A stretch of 35,364 bases of DNA, taken from Planctomycetota bacterium. Lineage in GTDB: Bacteria; Planctomycetota; Phycisphaerae; Sedimentisphaerales; Anaerobacaceae. Numbering within the stretch: position 1 is the stretch's first letter; each line of letters begins with the position of its first letter. The notes beneath the pieces are model-generated. The model ran no database searches. It saw nothing but the letters and a program-made list of their open reading frames with translations, and was not told where the DNA came from. The translations under genes were made by a program, and so were the position numbers. The stretch spans positions 1-35,364 of the forward strand of contig JAMCWO010000224.1 in assembly GCA_023481165.1 (NCBI GenBank), written 5' to 3'. Below, in pieces: positions 1 through 8,656 of this stretch.

Positions 1-330
1 AATGCCAAGCTGACACTTCCGCTGATCCACGCGCTGCGCATCCTGGCCGAGCCCCGCCGGGCCTCCCTGCTGATGGCGCTCCAGAGGCGTTCCGTGACCC
101 GGTCCGAGCTGCTCGACGTACTCGCCGCCAGCGGCAGCGCCGATTACGTCCTGGCCCGGATCACCGGGTACGCGGACCGGGCGGTCGAGGCCCTGGACCG
201 TGTCCGGCCGACGCCCATGAAAGCCGCTCTGCTGGAAATGCCGAGAATGATCGTGCGGGAGGCCGCGGAGCAATCGGCAGAGAACTTGGGCCGGTCTGCC
301 TCCGCGCGCCGAGTGGCGGCCCGGGGGTAA
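1..330 (+). CDS. polyprenyl diphosphate synthase, C-terminal part (5' end outside window)
   Basis: Reading frame 1 is open from the first base to the TAA at 328-330 and gives about 109 residues. The fragment begins NAKLTLPLIHALR, which matches the stretch just after the second Asp-rich motif of trans-isoprenyl diphosphate synthases (GGPP/octaprenyl type), where G-K-x-T-L-P-L-I-x-A-L is typical. The remainder is helical, with the usual pattern of a short Tyr-Ala segment (GYADRAVEALDRV) followed by a final helix. The family condenses IPP units onto an allylic diphosphate to make quinone or carotenoid side chains, which would suit a respiratory locus. Both catalytic Asp-rich motifs lie upstream of the window, so activity and chain length cannot be judged. 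An internal ATG at 73 is in frame but is not the true start. Confidence 0.7.
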   Translation, partial: NAKLTLPLIHALRILAEPRRASLLMALQRRSVTRSELLDVLAASGSADYVLARITGYADRAVEALDRVRPTPMKAALLEMPRMIVREAAEQSAENLGRSASARRVAARG

Positions 331-372
331 ACCGGCCCAGACGCCGGAGAAGGCTGTTTCGAGGTCATCGCT

Positions 373-2486
373 ATGCCCCGCTATCTTGCGTTGTCCAATG
401 GCCGGCTGCTGGTCAACTTCGATCGGCAGTACTGCCTGCGCGATTTGTACTGGCCCCATGTCGGACAGGAGAACCACACCGAGGGTGACCGCTTCCGGTT
501 TGGTGTGTATTGCGACGGTCAGTTCTCCTGGGTCGCCGAAGGGGTCCCCAACGCGGAACCAGGCGTTGGGGGCCCCGATCCCTCCTGGGACAAGCAGATT
601 CGCTATGGTGATGACGCGATCATCAGCGACGTCATCCTCCGCCGCCGGGACCTGGGTTTGGCGTTGGTATGCCGGGATGTGGTGGATGTTCACGAGAACG
701 TGTATCTGCGCCGCCTCGAGGTCATCGATGAGCGCCCGCCCTCGTCCGGGGACGTTGGGCCCAGAAACGTGCGTCTCTTTTTTGCCCAGGACTTTCACAT
801 CTATGGAACGAGCATCGGGGACACCGCTTACTATGAGCCGGACTGCCGCGCGGTGGTTCACTACAAGGGGAAGCGCTGGTTCCTGATCGACACCGCCAAA
901 AAGCAGGGCGACCAATGGGTCCATGGGGTCGACCAGTGGAGCGTGGGCCAGAGCGAGGCGAAGGGAAAAGAGGGAACGTGGCGGGATGCCCAAGACGGGG
1001 AGCTGTCGGGTCAGCCCACGGCCCAGGGCAGCGTCGATTCGGTGGTGGCGTTGCACCTGGAGGTGCCGCCGGGGGGGCGGGCGGTGGGCTGCTACTCGAT
1101 TTCTGTCGCTGGGGATCGCCCAAGTGTGATGGCGGTCCGTCAGGTCCTCTGCGAGAACTCGCCGGATGTATTAGTGGATCGGACGAGGTCGTATTGGGAG
1201 TTGTGGGTCGGCCGGGAACGGCCCGAAGAGATCGATCTGCCGGCGAAGATCACGACGCTGTATCGTCGTTCGCTGCTGGTGATCCGCGGGCACATGGATG
1301 ACGCCGGCGGCATCGTGGCGGCCACGGATTACGACACGGCCCGCACGGCCCACGACACGTACGCATACGTCTGGCCGCGGGACGGCGCGTTGGCGGCCGC
1401 CGCCCTGATCCGTGCCGGCTACGAGGAGGCGCCCGAGCGGTTCTTCGCGTTCTGCCACTCGGTCCTTACGCCCGAGGGCTACCTGCTGCACAAGTTCAAC
1501 CCGGATGGCTCACTGGCTTCGACGTGGGAGAGCTGGTATCACCAGGGGCAGAAGGTCCTGCCGATCCAAGAGGATGAGACGGCCCTGGTCGTGTGGGCGT
1601 TGCGGTTGCTCTTCGAGAGGTTCCACAGCGTGGAGTTCATCAAACCGCTGCACCCGAAGTTGGTCTTCCAGACGGCGGACTGGATGGTGGACTATACGGA
1701 CGATGAGGGGATGGTGCAGCCTTCCTGGAGTGTCTGGGAGGAACAGCGGGCGATCCACGCCTGGACCGCGGGCGCGGTATGGGCGGGATTGCAGGCGGCG
1801 GCCCGTTTCGCGAACGATCTGGGACAGCACGATTCGGCTTCACGGTATCGCCAAGCCGCTCAGCGCCTGAAGGAAGCCGTGGTCCGGACGATGTGGGATC
1901 AAGAGGAGAACCGGTTCGTGCGCGCCTTGGAGATTGACGAGGGCGGAAATCGTTCCATGGACAAGAAGCTGGATTCCGCCCTCGCGGGCCTGTGGTACTT
2001 CGGCATGTTCGATCCGGCCGATCCGCGGATCGAGTCCACGATGAACCTGATCCGGCAGCGGCTTTGGGTGCACTCGCCCGTTGGAGGGCTGGCTCGCTAC
2101 GAAAATGACCAATACTACAAGGTCGTGCCCGAAGGACAGCAGATTCCCGGGAACCCGTGGTTTGTCTGTACGCTGTGGCTGGCACAATGGTATATCCGCA
2201 AGGCACAAACGGCCGCTGATTTGGAGCCGGCGGCCGATCTGATCCGCTGGGCCGCCTCCCGGGCGCTGCCCAACGGCCTGATGGCGGAGCAGATCCATCC
2301 GTTCACGGATGAGCCCCTGTCGGCTTGTCCGCTGACCTGGAGCCATTCGACCTTTGTGTTGGCGGTCCACGAATATATGACGAAATGCCGCGAATTTCAG
2401 TGCAGCGCCCACTATCTTGACGACGAAAACACTGATCAACCGTTGGATCAGGAAGCACTAATCACTACTACAGAAGGAGCTGTACT

Positions 2487-2490
<4 letters not shown>
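373..2490 (+). CDS. glycoside hydrolase family 15 (glucoamylase-like) protein
   Basis: This 705-residue protein has the two-part build of bacterial GH15 enzymes: an N-terminal beta-sandwich domain (about 1-280) and an (alpha/alpha)6 barrel (about 290-670). Barrel landmarks are YVWPRDGA (332-339), the WESWYHQGQ segment (385-393), PSWSVWEEQR with the likely general acid at E456/E457, and MAEQ (637-640) with the likely general base E639, followed by PLTWSHSTF. Both catalytic Glu positions are present, so the enzyme is probably active. GH15 members release beta-D-glucose from alpha-glucans, or cleave trehalose or isomaltodextrins; the exact substrate is unclear. There is no signal peptide, so it probably acts in the cytoplasm on storage glucan. 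A GAGG at 360-363 supports the ATG at 373. Its stop overlaps the protease start by 4 bp. Confidence 0.88.
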
Positions 2491-3987
<1,497 letters not shown>

Positions 3988-3995
<8 letters not shown>

Positions 3996-4368
3996 TCCGC
4001 TCTGGCCTCTGGTCGTCTACGCGGTGGCGGTCCTGGTCCTGGTCGCGGCCGTGATCGCGGTCTCCTACCCGCTCGGACAGCGTCATCGCGAGCGGACGAC
4101 GATCCGGCCCTATGAATCGGGCAACCCGCTGACCGGCTCGGCCCGTCTGCGCATCTCGATCAGCTTCTATCTCGTGGCGATGTTCTTCGTCGTCTTCGAC
4201 GTGGAGTCGATCTACATCTTTGCGTGGGCGATCGCCTGGCGCGAGCTGGGGTGGGCCGGTTATATCGAGGTGCTGATCTTCATTGGGATTCTGCTGGCCG
4301 CCCTGGTGTATCTCTGGCGGCTCGGCGCCCTGGACTGGGGCACCACCGCGCGCCGGAAGAAAGTGTGA
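3988..4368 (+). CDS. nuoA: NADH-quinone oxidoreductase subunit A
   Basis: This 126-residue protein has three membrane helices. It contains the NuoA signature loop YESGNPLTGSARLRISISFYLVA followed by FFVVFDVE, whose Asp and Glu are the conserved acidic pair in helix 2. It ends LGALDW, as in the E. coli type. NuoA sits at the junction between the hydrophilic arm and the membrane arm of complex I, next to NuoH, and helps couple quinone reduction to proton pumping. I place the start at ATG 3988, inside the end of the protease gene (8 bp overlap), with GGAG just upstream. The longer frame running back to 3877 belongs to the protease in another frame. It is the first of thirteen nuo genes in the E. 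coli order. Confidence 0.95.
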
Positions 4369-4435
4369 TTTTTGATTTATGATTTGAACTTCTCGTGACC
4401 AATCCACCGTCAAAAATCAACCATCATACTTCTCC
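4369..4435. repeat. AT-rich heptad repeat, two opposed arrays around the nuoB start
   Basis: In a very GC-rich region, the nuoA-nuoB junction carries 7-bp units: ATTTTTG, ATTTATG, ATTTGAA. A second short array in the opposite orientation lies inside the first codons of nuoB (4410-4433; on the minus strand ATGGTTG, ATTTTTG). The ends form a perfect 9-bp inverted repeat, GATTTTTGA at 4367-4375 and TCAAAAATC at 4410-4418, which could fold around the presumed nuoB start. The same heptads recur at 6772, 8623 and 35317. Confidence 0.7.
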
Positions 4436-5018
4436 CAGCCTCGATGAGGCCATCGGGCGCAGTGTGATCTTCGGCCGCTTGCAGGAGTGGGTGGCCTGGG
4501 GGCGCAAGAACTCGATCTGGCCCTTCAACTTCGGGCTGTCCTGCTGCTACGTCGAGATGGCCACGAGCCTGACGAGCAAGTACGACATCGCCCGCTACGG
4601 GGCCGAGGTGATCCGCGGCACGCCGCGCGAAGCGGACTTGATGGTCATCGCCGGCACGGTGTTCATCAAAATGGCGCCGGCCATCCAGCGCCTGTACGAG
4701 CAGATGATGGAGCCGCGCTGGGTCATCTCCCTGGGCTCGTGCGCCAACTCCGGCGGGATGTACGACATCTACAGCGTCGTTCAGGGCGTGGACAAGTTTC
4801 TGGGCGTGGACGTCTACGTGCCCGGCTGTCCACCGCGGCCTGACGCCTTCATGGAAGGGCTGTTGTTGCTGCAGAAAGCGGTGGGGACCGAGAAGCGTCC
4901 GTTGAGCTGGGTGGTGGGGCCGCAGGGAGTCTTTCGGCCCCCCCGGCCCAGCCTGAGGGATCTCAAGCGGCCCGAGCGCCGGAAGGAAACGTTCCTGCGC
5001 CCGCCAGGCACTATCTGA
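4395..5018 (+). CDS. nuoB: NADH-quinone oxidoreductase subunit B
   Basis: This protein of about 207 residues carries the N2 [4Fe-4S] cluster, the last redox centre before quinone in complex I. The four ligands are visible: the adjacent Cys pair in GLSCCYVEM, the Cys in LGSCANSGG and the Cys in VPGCPPRPD. The core from [25 protein letters not shown] onwards is typical NuoB. The start is uncertain. GTG at 4395 is the first in-frame start after a TGA at 4380-4382, but it has no visible Shine-Dalgarno sequence and lies within a repeat. The first 15 or so residues ([11 protein letters not shown]) are encoded by repeat sequence, not by conserved NuoB. An in-frame GTG near 4464 is possible but would trim conserved sequence. 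Downstream, nuoCD begins after only 3 bp. Confidence 0.93.
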   Translation: MTNPPSKINHHTSPSLDEAIGRSVIFGRLQEWVAWGRKNSIWPFNFGLSCCYVEMATSLTSKYDIARYGAEVIRGTPREADLMVIAGTVFIKMAPAIQRLYEQMMEPRWVISLGSCANSGGMYDIYSVVQGVDKFLGVDVYVPGCPPRPDAFMEGLLLLQKAVGTEKRPLSWVVGPQGVFRPPRPSLRDLKRPERRKETFLRPPGTI

Positions 5019-5021
5019 GCC

Positions 5022-6770
5022 ATGAGCGATCCGCCCGGCATTATCGAAGAACTGCAAGGCCGGTTCGGGGCCGAGACTGTCCTCGTGCAGACCACGCGCG
5101 ATGCGGTGCCGACGGTCTGGATTGGTGCCGACCGGGTCGGGGAGATCCTGCGCCATCTGAAGCAGGAGATCTCCCGGCCCTATGGAATGCTGTATGACCT
5201 GACCGCCATCGATGAGCGCACGCGTCAAAATCGGCCCGGTCAGCCCGACAGTGACTTTACGGTCGTCTACCAGCTTCTGTCGTTCGACCGGAACGAATAC
5301 GTCCGAATCAAGGTGGCTCTCCGCGGAGACTCCCCGTCGATCCGCACCATTACAGATCTCTGGCCTTCGGCGGACTGGTACGAGTGCGAGCTTTGGGACA
5401 TGTTCGGCATTACCGTCCAGGGCCATCCTCATCTCAGACGCATCCTTATGCCGCCGTGGTGGAAAGGGCATCCTTTGCGGAAGGATCATCCCGCCCGCGC
5501 GACGGACATGACGCCGTTCACCATGCCCCAGGAGCAGTATATCGATTATGAAGAACAATTGGAGTTCCGCCCTGCCGATTGGGGGCTGCAAGAGCACGTC
5601 GATAACGCCGACCTGATGTTTTTGAACTTCGGGCCCCAGCATCCCAGCACCCATGGTGTTCTGCGACTGGTCGTCCAACTGGATGGCGAGCAGATCGCGC
5701 ACGTGGTTCCGGACATCGGCTATCATCATCGCGGCGCCGAGAAGATGGGCGAGCGGCAGTCGTGGCACACGTACATCCCCTACACCGACCGCGTCGATTA
5801 CCTCGGTGGCGTCGTCAACAACCTGGCGTACCTGCTGCCGGTGGAGAAGCTGGCGGGAATCGAGGTGCCGGACCGGGCGAAAGTGATCCGGGTCATGCTG
5901 TGCGAGCTGTACCGCATCTACTCGCACCTGGTCTTCTACGGGACCTTTGCCCAGGACCTGGGTGCCCTGTCGCCGGTGTTCTACATGTTTACGGACCGCG
6001 AGCGTCTGTTGGAGATCATCGAGGCGGTCTGCGGCGCCCGGATGCACCCGAACTGGTTCCGGATCGGCGGTGTCGCCCAAGATTTGCCCGAGGGGTGGGA
6101 TCGCCTGGTGAAGGATTTTCTCCAATACATGCCGGCGCGGTTGCGGGAGTACGATGGCCTAGTGATGAAGAACCGTCTTTTCCAAGCCCGGACCAAAGGC
6201 ATCGGCGTCTCTACGATCGAAGAGGCGATCGAGTGGGGTGTGACCGGGCCGAACCTCCGCGCCTGCGGCTTGGAGTGGGACTTTCGCAAGAAGATGCCCT
6301 ATTCCGGGTACGACCAGTTCGAGTTCGATATCCCGACCGGTCAGCATGGGGACTGCTACGACCGGGCGGCGGTCCGCGTGGAGGAGATGCGCCAGAGTCT
6401 CCGCATTATTCAGCAATGCGTGGACCACATGCCCCCGGGGCCCTACAAATCGCCTCACCCGCTGACCACGCCGCCCTTGAAAGAAAGGACGATGTACGAC
6501 ATTGAGACGCTGATCGACCATTTCCTCAACGTAAGCTGGGGGCCGCCGATCCCCCCCGGCGAGGCGTTCTTTGGGATCGAGGCCACCAAGGGCAACAACG
6601 GCTACTACGTGATCAGCGACGGCAACACCATGTCGTACCGCACGCGCATTCGCACGCCTTCGTTTCCGCACATCCAGACGGTGCCTCGGCTGGCGCGGGG
6701 ACTGATGATCTCCGATCTGATCGCCATTCTCGGCAGTTTGGATTTCGTTATGGGCGACGTGGACCGGTAG
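5022..6770 (+). CDS. nuoCD: NADH-quinone oxidoreductase fused subunits C and D
   Basis: This 582-residue natural fusion has a NuoC domain (30 kDa type) at about 1-170, ending in [20 protein letters not shown] and [16 protein letters not shown] short linker ([12 protein letters not shown]) leads into a NuoD domain (49 kDa type) at about 190-582. NuoD marks are [26 protein letters not shown] and the terminal [11 protein letters not shown]. The HPSTHG loop and nearby Tyr line the quinone-binding cavity facing cluster N2. The fused form is known from E. coli and other lineages with this type of complex I, so it is expected here and not a sequencing artefact. ATG 5022 follows the nuoB stop by 3 bp. 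Confidence 0.96.
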   Translation: MSDPPGIIEELQGRFGAETVLVQTTRDAVPTVWIGADRVGEILRHLKQEISRPYGMLYDLTAIDERTRQNRPGQPDSDFTVVYQLLSFDRNEYVRIKVALRGDSPSIRTITDLWPSADWYECELWDMFGITVQGHPHLRRILMPPWWKGHPLRKDHPARATDMTPFTMPQEQYIDYEEQLEFRPADWGLQEHVDNADLMFLNFGPQHPSTHGVLRLVVQLDGEQIAHVVPDIGYHHRGAEKMGERQSWHTYIPYTDRVDYLGGVVNNLAYLLPVEKLAGIEVPDRAKVIRVMLCELYRIYSHLVFYGTFAQDLGALSPVFYMFTDRERLLEIIEAVCGARMHPNWFRIGGVAQDLPEGWDRLVKDFLQYMPARLREYDGLVMKNRLFQARTKGIGVSTIEEAIEWGVTGPNLRACGLEWDFRKKMPYSGYDQFEFDIPTGQHGDCYDRAAVRVEEMRQSLRIIQQCVDHMPPGPYKSPHPLTTPPLKERTMYDIETLIDHFLNVSWGPPIPPGEAFFGIEATKGNNGYYVISDGNTMSYRTRIRTPSFPHIQTVPRLARGLMISDLIAILGSLDFVMGDVDR

Positions 6771-6771
6771 G

Positions 6772-6805
6772 CATTTATGATTTACGATCTGTAATTTATG
6801 CTTTT
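6772..6805 (+). repeat. AT-rich heptad repeat between nuoCD and nuoE
   Basis: The 73-bp nuoCD-nuoE gap begins directly after the TAG stop with 7-bp units: ATTTATG, ATTTACG, ATCTGTA, ATTTATG. It then grades into non-repeat sequence before the nuoE ribosome-binding site (CAGAGGGTG at about 6834-6842). It is one of four clear members of a dispersed family; see 4369, 8623 and 35317. Confidence 0.75.
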
Positions 6806-6843
6806 GGATTCTCCAACCTCATATTTCAAGTCCCAGAGGGTGA

Positions 6844-7323
6844 ATGTCCGGGGCCTCGATGTTGACGGATGAAGAAAAGAGGGAGATCGACGAGGAGCTG
6901 GCGAAGTACCGCACGAAACGGGCCGCGGGCCCGGAAGCCCTCAAGATCGTCCAGAAGTACCGCGGCTGGATCTCGGACGAGAGCCTGCGGGATGTGGCCC
7001 GATACCTGGAATTGAGCGATGAGGAGCTGGACTCCGTCGCGACCTGCTACAATTTCATCTTCCGCAGGCCGGTGGGTCGGCACCTCATTCTCCTGTGCGA
7101 CAGCGTCACGTGCTGGGTCGTCGGATATGAAGACCTGCGCGCGCGTATCGAGCAGCGGCTGGGGATCCAGATGGGGCAGACCACGCCGGATGGACGCTTC
7201 ACGCTGTTGCCCGCCGCCTGCCTGGGGGCGTGCGACCGAGCCCCGGTGATGATGATCGATGAGCAGCTCTACGTGGAGCTGAGTCCCGCGAAGGTGGACG
7301 AGATTCTCGATACCTATCGATAG
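6844..7323 (+). CDS. nuoE: NADH-quinone oxidoreductase subunit E
   Basis: This 159-residue thioredoxin-fold subunit holds the N1a [2Fe-2S] cluster of the NADH dehydrogenase module. The ligands are in CDSVTC and CLGAC, the expected C-x4-C ... C-x3-C pattern. The N-terminal helices (about 10-60, with LKIVQKYRGWISDESLRDVARYLEL) dock on NuoF. ATG 6844 is preceded by an AGAGGG-type ribosome-binding site. A second in-frame ATG at 6859 would lose only the first five residues. It is the first gene after the heptad-repeat spacer, and nuoF follows after 4 bp. Confidence 0.95.
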   Translation: MSGASMLTDEEKREIDEELAKYRTKRAAGPEALKIVQKYRGWISDESLRDVARYLELSDEELDSVATCYNFIFRRPVGRHLILLCDSVTCWVVGYEDLRARIEQRLGIQMGQTTPDGRFTLLPAACLGACDRAPVMMIDEQLYVELSPAKVDEILDTYR

Positions 7324-7327
7324 CCGT

Positions 7328-8602
7328 ATGGAAAAGCCTCTCACCCAGAACATCCGGCCCGATCGCGAGCCGTTGGACATCCGGGAGTACGAACAGGCGG
7401 GCGGTTATCAGGCGTTGCGCCAGGCCCTGCAGATGTCGCCGCTGAAGATTCAAGAGATGGTCACCGACGCCTATATCCGGGGTCGGGGCGGGGCGGGCTT
7501 TCCCACGGGAAAGAAGTGGAGTGCTGTGCCGATGGGCGACAAGGCCCGGCGGCCCAAGTTCTTCGCGATCAATGCGGATGAGATGGAGCCCGGCACGTTC
7601 AAAGACCGCCTGCTCATGGAGGGAGACCCCAACCTGGTGGTGGAAAGCGCCATCATCGCCTCCTATGCCATCGAAGCGGATGTGGCCTATATCTTTCTGC
7701 GCTGGGCCTACAAACTGGCCGCGCAGAGGCTGACGAAGGCCATCGCTCAGGCTTACGAGAAGGGGTACCTCGGCTGGAATATCCTGGGCTCCTCGTACAG
7801 CCTGGAGATGTACCTGCACACGAGCGCGGGCCGGTACATGTGCGGCGAGGAGAACGGTCTGCTCAACGCCATGGAAGGTAAGCGGCCCATCCCGCGCACC
7901 CGGCCGCCCCACGCGGTCATGGTCGGCATCTGGGGAAAGCCCACGGCCGTCAACAACGTGGAGACGATTGCCTGCGTCCCCTACATCGTCAGTCACGGTT
8001 CGGCAGCCTTCAAGGCTCTAAGCCACACGGAGGAAGGGGGTACCAAGCTCTACGGCGTCAGTGGGCGAGTCAAGCGTCCCGGGATCTGGGAACTGCCTCT
8101 GGGGACCACGCTGGGCGAGATCTTTCACGATTATGCGGGCGGTATGCGCGACGGGTATCAATTCCGCGGATTGTTGCCGGGCGGAGCTTCGACGAGCTTT
8201 CTCGTGGAGAAACACTTCGATGCCAGAATGGATTTCGGTTCCATGGACAAAACGGGCAGCCGCTTGGGCACGGGTACGATTATCGTGCTCGATGACAAGA
8301 CCTGTCCGGTGGGAATGGTCCTGAACCTGGAACAGTTCTTCGCGCGGGAGTCCTGCGGCTGGTGCACCCCGTGCCGCGAGGGTCTGCCGTGGCTGAGAGA
8401 TATGTTGGACGCAATCGAGCGCGGCGCGGGCATTCTGGAGGACCTGGAGATCCTGCAGGAGCATACCTGGTTGCTCCAACTGGGCCATACCTTCTGCGCC
8501 CTGGCTCCCGGCGCGGTAATGCCTCTGGACGGCGCCCTCAAGTATTTCCGAGAGGATTTCGAGAACCATATCCGCCAGCATCGATGCCCCTATCGGCATT
8601 GA
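7328..8602 (+). CDS. nuoF: NADH-quinone oxidoreductase subunit F
   Basis: This 424-residue flavoprotein oxidises NADH through FMN and passes electrons to cluster N3. Landmarks: GRGGAGFPTGKKW (FMN/NADH loop), NADEMEPGTFKDRLLME (the Glu after DEM is the E. coli E95 counterpart near the flavin), YAGGMRDGYQF, ESCGWCTPCREG (three N3 ligands) and the fourth Cys in HTFCALAPGA. Sequence and length closely follow the E. coli type. One local difference is GEENGLLNAMEG where most family members have GEETALxNSxEG. ATG 7328 lies 4 bp after nuoE. A 54-bp spacer carrying a repeat separates it from nuoG. Confidence 0.96.
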   Translation: MEKPLTQNIRPDREPLDIREYEQAGGYQALRQALQMSPLKIQEMVTDAYIRGRGGAGFPTGKKWSAVPMGDKARRPKFFAINADEMEPGTFKDRLLMEGDPNLVVESAIIASYAIEADVAYIFLRWAYKLAAQRLTKAIAQAYEKGYLGWNILGSSYSLEMYLHTSAGRYMCGEENGLLNAMEGKRPIPRTRPPHAVMVGIWGKPTAVNNVETIACVPYIVSHGSAAFKALSHTEEGGTKLYGVSGRVKRPGIWELPLGTTLGEIFHDYAGGMRDGYQFRGLLPGGASTSFLVEKHFDARMDFGSMDKTGSRLGTGTIIVLDDKTCPVGMVLNLEQFFARESCGWCTPCREGLPWLRDMLDAIERGAGILEDLEILQEHTWLLQLGHTFCALAPGAVMPLDGALKYFREDFENHIRQHRCPYRH

Positions 8603-8622
8603 CTACTCCCGACCAGGTATTC

Positions 8623-8652
8623 CATAAATCAGAAATCGGAAATCAAAGATCG
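8623..8652 (-). repeat. AT-rich heptad repeat between nuoF and nuoG, reverse orientation
   Basis: On the minus strand the spacer reads ATCTTTG, ATTTCCG, ATTTCTG, ATTTATG, the same 7-bp family as at 4369 and 6772 but inverted. It runs to within 5 bp of the nuoG ATG. It therefore occupies the place where a Shine-Dalgarno sequence should be, and none is visible. Confidence 0.72.
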
Positions 8653-8656
8653 TCCC

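Noticed and set aside
4410-6125. 571-residue minus-strand open frame opposite nuoB and nuoCD
   Set aside because: Antisense to two clear nuo genes, with no signature of its own.
5022-6770. nuoC-nuoD fusion as a sequencing error
   Set aside because: The fused form is well established in E. coli-type complex I, and the linker between domains is of normal length.
4369-8652. Heptad arrays as a CRISPR array or origin iterons
   Set aside because: Units are 7 bp without spacers and are scattered at operon junctions; there is no dnaA, repA or cas gene nearby.
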